Shown here one piece after another: positions 1-6,090 of a DNA stretch of 6,201 bases. How positions within the stretch are numbered: the stretch's first letter is position 1; every line of letters begins with the position of its first letter. Under the pieces are notes generated by a model. It was not told the DNA's origin, did no database searches, and saw nothing but the letters and a program-made list of their open reading frames with translations. This DNA is from Roseiarcus sp036502965. Its GTDB lineage: Bacteria; Pseudomonadota; Alphaproteobacteria; Rhizobiales; Beijerinckiaceae. The stretch covers positions 1 to 6,201 of the forward strand of contig DASXXT010000289.1 in the NCBI GenBank assembly GCA_036502965.1, read 5' to 3'. The position numbers and the translations under genes are program-made.

Positions 1-117
1 TCCGATAAACGAGCGGTAAGCGCGAGAAAGCGGTCATTGCCCGACGCCGTGCCGAACGGGGGTACTCGCGCTATAGACACTGCGGCCGCGTAAGACCATC
101 ATCAACGCCGCCGGCGT

Positions 118-125
118 GAGGAAAG
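118..125 (+). promoter_or_regulatory. Ribosome-binding site of the SAM/cyclase/ATPase gene
   Basis: The purine-rich stretch GAGGAAAG ends four bases before the ATG at 130. Three ATGs sit close together in three different frames (126, 130, 134). Only the one at 130 opens the 1125-codon frame, and this Shine-Dalgarno is well placed for it. No convincing sigma-70 promoter could be fixed upstream: CTATAG at 71-76 resembles a -10 box but has no -35 partner at the right distance. Confidence 0.6.
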
Positions 126-129
126 ATGG

Positions 130-3100
130 ATGGATGTCGGGGTTTGGCTGCGGAGCCTCGGTCTAGGGCAGTACGAGGCCGCGTTCCGCGACAACGAAAT
201 CGACGGGGAGGTTCTGCCGAACCTAACGGCCGAAGACTTGAAGGATCTCGGCGTCGCGATTGTCGGTCATCGACGCAAGTTATTGTTGGCGATCGGGGCG
301 CTCTCCGCGTCACCGGCCGCGTCGCCCCCGGTCGCGAAGGCGGTAGCGCCGACCGAGCCGACTCCGATCGCTGCTCTCGCCGAACGCCGGCAATTGACTG
401 TAATGTTCGTCGACCTTGTCGGCTCGACAGCGCTGTCGGCGCGGCTCGATCCCGAGGATATGCGAGAGGTCGTCGGCGCCTATCATCGATGCTGCGAAGA
501 TCTCATCGCCAAGGCTGGCGGGTTCGTCGCCAAATACATGGGCGACGGGGTGCTCGCCTACTTCGGTTATCCGCAGGCGCACGAACATGACGCCGAGCGC
601 GCCGTGCATGCGGGCCTTGCGCTCATCGAGGCGACGCCGAAGCTGAATACCGTCGCGGGCGTTCCCTTAGCTGTCCGGGTCGGCATCGCCACCGGGCTCG
701 TCGTGGTCGGCGATCTGATCGGCGCGGGCGCTGCGCAAGAGCAGGCGGTCGTCGGCGAGACGCCGAACCTCTCGGCGCGCCTGCAGACTCTGGCCGAGCC
801 CAACACGGTCGTTATTGCGGAGGGCACACGGAACCTGCTCGGCGAGTTGTTCGAACTGGAGGACCTTGGCGCCAAGGAGCTCAAAGGCATTCTCGGCCCG
901 GTGCGGGCTTGGGCGGCGCTGCGGGCGAGTTCCGTAGCAAGTCGCTTCGAAGCGCTGCACACGAGCGGCCTGACCGCGCTCGTCGGCCGGGAAGAGGAAT
1001 TCGAACTGTTGCTGCGGTGCTGGTCCAGGATAAAGACGGGTCAAGGCCAGGTCGTTCTCGTCTCCGGTGAGGCCGGCATCGGCAAGTCTCGGCTCACGGC
1101 CGCGCTCCTGGAACGCCTCGCTAGCGAGCCGCACACGCGCCTGCGCTATTTCTGCTCGCCGCAGCACACCGACAGCGCGCTTTATCCGATCATCGGGCAG
1201 ATGGAACGCGCCGCCGGACTGGCCTACGATGATGCGCCGCAAGCGAAGCTCGACAAGCTCGACGCCGTGCTCGCGCAGACTTCGACATTGCCCGAGGACG
1301 CCGCACTCTTGGCCGACATGCTGTCGCTGCCGAACGATGGGCGCTACCCCGTGTTCGAGCTGATCCCGGAACGGCGCAGGCAAAAAACGCTGGAAGCGCT
1401 GACGTCGCAACTCGCGGGATTGGCTCGACAGCACCCGGTGCTGATGATCTTGGAGGATGCCCATTGGGTCGACCCCACGAGCCTGGAAGCGTTCGGCCGG
1501 ACGGTGGACCGGATCAGAGCCCTTCCCGTTCTGCTCATCGTGACGTTCCGCCCCGAGTTCAATGCGCCGTGGCTGGGCCAGTCGCATGTGACGAGCCTGA
1601 CGCTGAACCGGCTTGGGGAGCGAGAAACAGCCGCAATTATCGCGCGGCTGGTTGGGAACAAGGGGCTGCCTGCGAATGTGATGGCGGAGATCGTCGAGCG
1701 CACCGACGGCATTCCGCTGTTCGTGGAGGAGATGACGAAGGCGGTGCTGGAGGAGGGCGCGGCACGGCACACGGTTTCGGCGGTTCCGTCCCCGGCCTTG
1801 GCGGTCCCGGCAAGCTTGCATGCGTCATTGATGGCGCGGCTCGACCGACTCGGCCCGGCCAAGGAGACGGCGCAGACCGGATCGGCGATCGGTCGGGAAT
1901 TCTCCCACGCCCTGCTGGCTGCGGTGGCGCTCAAGCCCGAGGGGGAGTTGGCGTGGGCACTGGACCGTCTCGTTCAGGCAGGCCTGCTGTTCCTGCAGGG
2001 CGCGCCGCCGCTGGCGAGCTACCTCTTCAAGCACGCGCTGGTGCAAGACGCGGCCTATGGCACGCTGCTGCGGGAGCCGAGACGCGCGCTTCACGCTCGG
2101 ATCGCCCAAGCCCTTGAAAGCCAATTCGCCGAGACTGCCGAAAGCCTGCCCGAGGTTCTGGCGCGTCACTGCGCCGAAGCGGGCAATGTCGAAAAAGCCG
2201 CAGTTCTCTGGGGGAAGGCCGGGCAGCGATCGGCGCAGCGCTCGGCTTTGGTCGAAGCGGCGGAGCAGCTCAAACGCGCGCTCAACCTGATCAAATCTTT
2301 ACCCGGCACGCCCGCCTTACGCCGCGAAGAGATCAAGCTTCAGGTGGAGCTAATAACGCCGCTCCTGCACGTCCGTGGCTACGCGGCGCCGGAAACCAGG
2401 GCTGCTGAAGAGCGGGCCCTCCTTTTGATTGAAAAGGCGCAGGCGCTCGGAGAGCCTCCAGAAGATCCACTCCTGTTGTTTTCCGCTCTCTATGGCTCCT
2501 GGGCCGCAAACATTGTCGCGTTCAACGGCGACGTAATGCGCGAGCTTGCCGTCGAATTCTTGGCGTTGGCGGAAAAACAGAGCGCGACGGGACCGCCAAT
2601 GATCGGGCATCGCCTAATGGGTTTGTCCCTACTCCATACTGGAAAGATCGCAGGCGGGCGAGCGCATCTTGATCGCGCGATCGCGTTTTACGATCCTGCT
2701 GAACATCGTCATCTGGCGACGCGTTTCGGGCAAGACGTTGGCGCTTCGGCCTTGGCCTGGAGGTCGTTGGCTTTGTTACTGCTCGGCTACCCCCAGGACG
2801 CGCTCGCCGACGCCGTGGGCGCCCTCAAGATCGCGCGCGAGAGCCGGCACTCCGGGACACTGATTTACGTGCTGAATTTCAGCGTTTTCCAGCATGTCTA
2901 TTGTGGCCATTTCGCAGTGGCAAATGCGCTCATCGATGAATTCGACATATTGAAGGATCAGATCGGGTCGGTGTTCTGGGGTGGATGGGGAACCGTGCAA
3001 AGAGGTTGCGTATTGGCCCTGACCGGGAAAGTTACTGAAGCGGTTCAAAACATCGCCTCCGGGATCGCCGAAATGCGTTCAACGGGGACCACGCTGTGGA

Positions 3101-3507
3101 TGCCGTTGTTCTTGTCACATCTGGCGTTGGCCAACGCAGAAGCCGGTCAATTGGATCAGGCCTGGGCCAACATTCACGAGGCGATGACCACGCTAGAAAC
3201 AACGAAGGAGAACTGGTACGAAGCTGAGATCAATCGCGTCGCCGGAGAAATTGCGCTGCTTTCGCCGGAGCGCGACGCGACCAAGGCGGAAGGCTATTTC
3301 GCGCGCGCCCTTGAGGTCGCGCGCCAGCAGCAGGCAAAGTCTTGGGAGCTTCGAGCAGCGATGAGCATGGCGCGGCTGTGGCGCGATCAGGGCAAGCGGC
3401 GGGAGGCGCGTGATCTTCTTGCTCCGGTCTACGGCTGGTTCACCGAGGGTTTCGAGACGCTCGACCTGCGGGAGGCAAGGGCGTTGCTCGACGACCTGGC
3501 TTCATGA
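130..3507 (+). CDS. SAM domain - class III adenylate/guanylate cyclase - STAND ATPase - TPR signalling protein
   Basis: This is a complete 1125-residue multidomain protein, predicted to be cytoplasmic since no signal peptide or membrane segment is visible. Residues about 4-57 form a SAM domain (protein interaction or oligomerisation), followed by an Ala/Pro-rich linker to about 85. Residues about 86-265 are a class III nucleotide cyclase. The metal-binding aspartates are D95 in FVDLVGST and D139 in KYMGDG, the purine-contacting lysine is K135, and the transition-state pair is N213/R217 in ETPNLSARL, so the catalytic set looks intact. The position that is usually Asp or Thr/Ser, seven residues before N213, is Ala206, so ATP versus GTP preference cannot be assigned. 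From about 284 a STAND/AAA-type ATPase follows, with Walker A GEAGIGKS (313-320) and Walker B VLMILEDAHW (437-446). The region from about 640 to the end is helical and TPR-like. This architecture is common in rhizobial-type genomes, mostly without a known signal. Inferred role: a cyclic-nucleotide synthase gated by ATP and partner binding. The gene appears monocistronic in this window. Confidence 0.95.
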   Translation: MDVGVWLRSLGLGQYEAAFRDNEIDGEVLPNLTAEDLKDLGVAIVGHRRKLLLAIGALSASPAASPPVAKAVAPTEPTPIAALAERRQLTVMFVDLVGSTALSARLDPEDMREVVGAYHRCCEDLIAKAGGFVAKYMGDGVLAYFGYPQAHEHDAERAVHAGLALIEATPKLNTVAGVPLAVRVGIATGLVVVGDLIGAGAAQEQAVVGETPNLSARLQTLAEPNTVVIAEGTRNLLGELFELEDLGAKELKGILGPVRAWAALRASSVASRFEALHTSGLTALVGREEEFELLLRCWSRIKTGQGQVVLVSGEAGIGKSRLTAALLERLASEPHTRLRYFCSPQHTDSALYPIIGQMERAAGLAYDDAPQAKLDKLDAVLAQTSTLPEDAALLADMLSLPNDGRYPVFELIPERRRQKTLEALTSQLAGLARQHPVLMILEDAHWVDPTSLEAFGRTVDRIRALPVLLIVTFRPEFNAPWLGQSHVTSLTLNRLGERETAAIIARLVGNKGLPANVMAEIVERTDGIPLFVEEMTKAVLEEGAARHTVSAVPSPALAVPASLHASLMARLDRLGPAKETAQTGSAIGREFSHALLAAVALKPEGELAWALDRLVQAGLLFLQGAPPLASYLFKHALVQDAAYGTLLREPRRALHARIAQALESQFAETAESLPEVLARHCAEAGNVEKAAVLWGKAGQRSAQRSALVEAAEQLKRALNLIKSLPGTPALRREEIKLQVELITPLLHVRGYAAPETRAAEERALLLIEKAQALGEPPEDPLLLFSALYGSWAANIVAFNGDVMRELAVEFLALAEKQSATGPPMIGHRLMGLSLLHTGKIAGGRAHLDRAIAFYDPAEHRHLATRFGQDVGASALAWRSLALLLLGYPQDALADAVGALKIARESRHSGTLIYVLNFSVFQHVYCGHFAVANALIDEFDILKDQIGSVFWGGWGTVQRGCVLALTGKVTEAVQNIASGIAEMRSTGTTLWMPLFLSHLALANAEAGQLDQAWANIHEAMTTLETTKENWYEAEINRVAGEIALLSPERDATKAEGYFARALEVARQQQAKSWELRAAMSMARLWRDQGKRREARDLLAPVYGWFTEGFETLDLREARALLDDLAS

Positions 3508-3540
3508 CCGCGCTTGGTGTCGGAGGATAGCAGGTACGGT

Positions 3541-3561
3541 GAGGCGGCTGCCGCCCGCCTC
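3541..3561 (+). terminator. GC-rich hairpin after the cyclase gene, possible terminator
   Basis: GAGGCGG (3541-3547) and CCGCCTC (3555-3561) are perfect 7-bp complements around a 7-base loop, starting 33 bases past the cyclase stop codon. No run of T follows, so this is not a canonical intrinsic terminator. It could slow polymerase for Rho, stabilise the mRNA 3' end, or simply be a GC-rich inverted repeat. Confidence 0.35.
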
Positions 3562-3650
3562 CGCGGTCATCCAAAACGTCAAACAGAGCGACCGACGGCT
3601 TTCCCGTGAACTACGACGTCCACCGTCGCGGCCTTGAATGACCGCTTGAC

Positions 3651-3895
3651 GTGTGCGCCGTGACAAGGCGGCGCTTTCCGGTGGGTGCAAGCCCCACCCG
3701 GCCAAACGCTTCCAGCCGGAAGCAAACCGGAGCAGTCATGGAGGTGACGAAATGGCTGAATCGGCGCGTAGAAGGTGAAGCCTTCCCCCTGAATGAAAAT
3801 GTCGCCGGGAAGCCAGCCGAGCCCAAGCCGCCCAATCCTGGCCACAGCGAGCCAACCGCCGCGATGGCGAGGCCGATGATGACCGATCTGCGGCT
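3651..3895 (+). mobile_element. Truncated group II intron, 5' (domain I) fragment
   Basis: The segment opens with GTGTGCGCC, matching the GUGYG 5' splice-site consensus of group II introns. A series of compact hairpins follows, as expected for domain I. GCGCCG/CGGCGC pairs at 3655-3660/3669-3674. GGTGGG/CCCACC closes a TGCAAGC loop at 3680-3698, the GGTGCAAGYCC-like element common in bacterial introns. GCTTCC/GGAAGC pairs at 3708-3713/3718-3723, AGTCAT/ATGGCT closes a GGAGGTGACGAA loop, and GAAGG/CCTTC pairs at 3771-3785. A complete retroelement would need about 2 kb with a reverse transcriptase/maturase plus domains V and VI. None is present before the next gene's stop codon at 3901, so this is read as a decayed 5' remnant. 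The left edge is fairly well placed and the right edge is a guess. It lies between two convergent genes. A short open frame across it (3651-3920) is not believed to be coding. Other structured RNA is possible, but the 5' end and hairpins fit a group II intron best. Confidence 0.6.
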
Positions 3896-3900
3896 AGCGA

Positions 3901-4899
3901 TCATTGAGGACGGAGATTGAGCCCCACCCCCTTGTCGACGAACTGCAGGGTGTAGGCCTTTTTATAGTCGGCGCTCGCCGCGACCATGCCGGTCTCGACC
4001 ATCTTGTCGAAGAAATCCTTCCAGCGCGCGTCGGTCATCGCGCCAATACCGAGCTTGAACGTATCGCCGGAATCGACGATACCGTACTTTTTCATCTCCC
4101 CAATCGAGAAGGCGATCTGGTCGTCGGTGATATCCGGATTTTCATCCTTGATCATCGCGTTGGCCTTGGAATTGTCGCCATAGAGATAGTGATACCAGCC
4201 GATCGCGGAGGCGTCGACGAAGCGCTGCACCAGATCGGGATTCTTCTCGACGATGTCGCGGCGAGTCTCGATCAGGGTCGAATAAGTCGAGTAGCCGTAG
4301 TCGGAAAGCAGGAAAATGTTGGGCTTGAAACCGCCCTGCTTTTCAATTTCGTATGGCTCGGCGGTCACATAACCCTGCTGGATTGACATCTTGTTGTGAA
4401 TGAATGGCGCCGAATTGAAATTGTACGGCCTGATTGCTTCGTCCTTGAATCCGTAGGCGAGCCTCAGCCAGCCATAGAACGTGTTGATTGCGCCCGCGCC
4501 GACATAGACGGGTTTCGCATGCGGCAGATCCTCCCATTTGTCGAGCCCGACGCCCGGGTGCGACATGAAAATTTGCGGCGATTTTTGGAAGTCGGCGGCG
4601 ACCGCGATCAGCGGCAGCTTGCTTTCGGCGCTGAGGAAGTCGCCGATTTGATCGCCCCCCATGAAGAATTCGATCTTGCCGAACAGCAGCATCAGCGCGC
4701 CGTTGGTCTGCGGGCCACCTGGAATGATAGCGACGTCGAGCCCGTACTTCTCGTAAGTCCCGTCGGCCAGCGCCTGATAAAAGCCGCCCGCCTCCGGGTC
4801 GGCGAGCCAGTTCGTGCCGAACTTCACCTTGTCGAGCGCCGAAGCTGGCTCAGCTAAGCCGACGATTCCCGCCATGGCCGCAAGCATCGCCAATCGCAT
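3901..4899 (-). CDS. ABC transporter periplasmic substrate-binding protein, NMT1/THI5-like (NitT/TauT type)
   Basis: This is an exported solute-binding protein of about 332 residues from the ATG at 4899. It captures a small ligand in the periplasm for an ABC importer. The N-terminus has a short signal peptide: Arg, then a hydrophobic core LAMLAAMAGIVGLA, then PASA as the probable cleavage site before LDKVKF. The mature part starts with FGTNWLADPEAGGFYQALAD and continues with YEKYGLDVAIIPGG, the typical first lobe of the NMT1/THI5-like fold used for thiamine or riboflavin precursors, taurine, nitrate and similar ligands. The ligand cannot be fixed from sequence. The end (KGVGLNLRPQ) looks like an intact family C-terminus. 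The same frame stays open to 5013, but a start there would overlap the upstream gene heavily. ATG 4899 has an AAAGG upstream, and a TTG at 4929 would give a longer, more basic signal peptide. No permease or ATPase gene is adjacent, so it is an orphan or the remainder of a broken operon. Confidence 0.88.
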   Translation of the reverse strand: MRLAMLAAMAGIVGLAEPASALDKVKFGTNWLADPEAGGFYQALADGTYEKYGLDVAIIPGGPQTNGALMLLFGKIEFFMGGDQIGDFLSAESKLPLIAVAADFQKSPQIFMSHPGVGLDKWEDLPHAKPVYVGAGAINTFYGWLRLAYGFKDEAIRPYNFNSAPFIHNKMSIQQGYVTAEPYEIEKQGGFKPNIFLLSDYGYSTYSTLIETRRDIVEKNPDLVQRFVDASAIGWYHYLYGDNSKANAMIKDENPDITDDQIAFSIGEMKKYGIVDSGDTFKLGIGAMTDARWKDFFDKMVETGMVAASADYKKAYTLQFVDKGVGLNLRPQ

Positions 4900-4905
4900 C
4901 CGACA

Positions 4906-4915
4906 CGCCGCCTTT
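4906..4915 (-). promoter_or_regulatory. Probable ribosome-binding site of the substrate-binding protein gene
   Basis: On the minus strand AAAGGCGGCG precedes the ATG at 4899, with AAAGG 11 bases and GGCGG about 8 bases from it. This is the main reason to prefer that start over the far upstream ATG at 5013. The TTG at 4929 lacks a clear Shine-Dalgarno but cannot be excluded. Confidence 0.35.
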
Positions 4916-4945
4916 ATGGCTTCTCGCAATCCGGACGCAGCGAGA

Positions 4946-5380
4946 TCAAAAGGCGTTCGGACCGGGCTCGCCTTTATCCTGACGCGGCTCGTCCCCCACC
5001 CTTCGAGCCGCATCGCCGGCTTCGAAGATATAATAGGACGTCAGATCGTACACAAATGCGGCGTCTTCGCCCGGCAAATAGGACGCCTCGACATGATAAG
5101 ATAGAAATTCGAGCGCGTAGGCCGCGCCAATGTCATGCTCGTAGCGGCGCCGCGCGTCGCTTCTCATTTCCTTGACCGTGTGTTTTCGGATGCGAACCTC
5201 GCAATCCTTGACTAGCCCGAATCGTTCGACCCAGTCGTTGAACAGATAATTCAGCCCCCTGCCGAAGCGTTCGGCTTGCTCGTCTCCGAGATCGCGGACA
5301 TAGAGGGACGCATTCTCGAATTGCCGTTTGAGCTGCGTTCCGCGCGCTTCCCGCCAGCGCGTCATCAAGTGTCCAAGCAT
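4946..5380 (-). CDS. Conserved-looking hypothetical protein, 144 residues
   Basis: I do not recognise this family. The protein is soluble and rich in charged and aromatic residues, with no signal peptide or membrane helix. A central segment GLNYLFNDWVERFGLV is followed by a basic stretch (KDCEVRIRKHTVKEMRSDAR) and an acidic, aromatic part with LSYHVEASYLPGEDAAF and YDLTSYYIFEAGD. Codon choice looks like that of the neighbouring genes and composition is protein-like throughout, unlike the shadow frames here. The stop lies 46 bases before the preferred start of the binding-protein gene on the same strand, so the two may be co-transcribed. The start is uncertain. ATG 5380 has no strong Shine-Dalgarno, and the frame stays open upstream through IWIVADA, so the N-terminus may be longer or may be the scar of a deletion joining it to the decayed region. 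No function is proposed. Confidence 0.65.
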   Translation of the reverse strand: MLGHLMTRWREARGTQLKRQFENASLYVRDLGDEQAERFGRGLNYLFNDWVERFGLVKDCEVRIRKHTVKEMRSDARRRYEHDIGAAYALEFLSYHVEASYLPGEDAAFVYDLTSYYIFEAGDAARRVGDEPRQDKGEPGPNAF

Positions 5381-5537
5381 GGCGTCGGCGACGATCCAGA
5401 TCCTTTGCCTTCTCAGGCGATGCGGTCTAGCGGAAGGCTGAGCTAGCCGCGTGCGGGAACTGTATCGCCGCGCCCGTATGGCGCTGTGGTCGCAAACGCC
5501 TGCAAGGACGAGCCCAGGGCGCGCTCAATCGTTGCCG

Positions 5538-5642
5538 GGATCGAACTCGACGCCACGGCAGACGCGTGCGAGCCAAATGCGTCAGCCCTCGCGCGTCATT
5601 GCGGTGGGTCTTGTTCTTGTCCGCCTGCCGATGGCCTGGCCC
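5538..5642 (-). pseudogene. IS110-family transposase remnant
   Basis: On the minus strand one frame reads ADKNKTHRNDARGLTHLART and then LPWRRVRSR. This resembles the strongly conserved KTDRNDARGLAxLxRxGWYRxVxVK stretch of IS110-family DEDD transposases, including the NKT-RNDARGL core. Only about 35 residues match. No start region, no upstream DEDD motifs and no C-terminal PGVG-type domain could be found in any frame nearby, so the gene is inactive. The open frame carrying it runs from 6011 to 5427, but its other parts look like random high-GC translation. Element ends cannot be seen, as IS110 elements often lack terminal inverted repeats. Confidence 0.55.
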
Positions 5643-5665
5643 CACCGCTGCTCGCGCGGACTTCC

Positions 5666-5692
5666 TGGTGGAGGGGATTCGAACCTCTGACC
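5666..5692 (-). other. tRNA 3'-end-like fragment, possible attachment-site remnant
   Basis: Read on the minus strand this segment is GGTC, AGAGG, the T-loop TTCGAAT, CCCCT and then CCACCA. It has the T-arm layout (5-bp stem with one A-C mismatch around the canonical TTCGAAT loop) and an encoded CCA. Between T-arm and CCA only three bases remain instead of the eight expected (seven acceptor plus discriminator). The sequence further 5' (about 5693-5740) does not fold into a 5-bp anticodon stem with a 7-base loop. It is therefore not a functional tRNA. It may be the 3' fragment left by an element that integrated at a tRNA gene, or a degenerate tRNA. Confidence 0.4.
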
Positions 5693-5736
5693 TCCGCGGT
5701 GCAGGCACCCGCGAAACTCTGCTCCGAAGCGAAAGT

Positions 5737-6090
5737 TCAAGTAATTCGCTCATTTGCCTTTGGAGGATTGCGCGCGAGACCGCCTCCGATTCCAGCCGCC
5801 CGCTGTGCGCAAATAGCGGTCGTTCCCCCACGGCTTGGCGAACAGGCGATATCGACCCAAAGCACGCGTTCCCGAGTCGGACTCTGTATGGGCGGAGTGC
5901 GCCCGAAAGCTGCCGTAGACGCTGGGCTGCGCCGCAAGATCTCATTTCGCTCACGACCCTCCAAGGGCAGGCCAGGCCTCGGGGCGAGGCTTGCTCTCGG
6001 ATCACGCTCAAAGGCGACGTGGGCAGCGCCCAGGGCGACGGTTCCGTAGGCTAGGACGGCCAAAAAGCCGAGCGCGGCGAGAAAGAGCAC
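5737..6090 (-). CDS. Doubtful small membrane-protein frame, probably broken
   Basis: A GTG at 6090 opens a 117-codon frame whose first 30 residues form one clear hydrophobic helix (LFLAALGFLAVLAYGTVALG) followed by AAHVAFERDP, with ordinary codon use. The frame is open further upstream and also looks protein-like there (reading EASPWSKAIT just before it), but no ATG lies in that part. A good GGAGG is followed seven bases later by an ATG (6113) in a different frame, which runs into a stop after about 34 codons. After roughly residue 40 the translation becomes Arg/Pro/Ser-rich and resembles shadow translation. The likeliest reading is the remains of a small inner-membrane protein gene with a shifted start or frameshift. 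It may also be non-coding. Confidence 0.2.
   Translation of the reverse strand: MLFLAALGFLAVLAYGTVALGAAHVAFERDPRASLAPRPGLPLEGRERNEILRRSPASTAAFGRTPPIQSPTRERVLWVDIACSPSRGGTTAICAQRAAGIGGGLARNPPKANERIT

Noticed and set aside
37..76. Possible sigma-70 promoter (TTGCCC at 37-42 and CTATAG at 71-76)
   Set aside because: The spacing of 28 bases is far from the usual 16-18, and neither box is a close match.
126..590. Plus-strand frame starting at ATG 126
   Set aside because: It overlaps the SAM/cyclase coding region in another frame, with Arg-rich, repeat-free composition and no domain. The Shine-Dalgarno serves ATG 130 better.
667..1821. Long open frame (384 codons) on the minus strand inside the cyclase gene
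   Set aside because: It lies fully antisense to a gene with clear conserved domains, is rich in Arg, Gln and Leu as GC-rich shadow frames are, and shows no recognisable domain or start signal.
1464..2117. Plus-strand 217-codon frame inside the ATPase domain
   Set aside because: The Gly/Arg/Ala-rich translation is a +1 shadow of the conserved STAND ATPase sequence.
3678..3730. Possible cobalamin or other riboswitch in the structured stretch
   Set aside because: No B12-box or other riboswitch core could be recognised, and the nearest downstream gene runs in the opposite direction. The 5' GTGTG and hairpin series fit a group II intron better.
3904..4857. Two plus-strand frames (3904-4386 and 4396-4857) opposite the binding-protein gene
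   Set aside because: Both are antisense to a well-supported gene and show no domain. Their openness reflects codon bias on the other strand.
5380..5440. Upstream extension of the 144-residue protein (reading IWIVADAMLGHL) resembling part of an IS110 or Mut7-C protein
   Set aside because: The resemblance is limited to a few residues and the downstream sequence has neither the IS110 C-terminal signature nor the Mut7-C zinc ribbon.
5486..6054. Overlapping plus-strand frames of 187 and 162 codons
   Set aside because: They run across the tRNA-like fragment and IS remnant, overlap each other, have Arg/Pro/Ser-rich composition and no domain. The short GFEPLTS and GIRTSDLR strings are typical translation artefacts over tRNA 3' ends.
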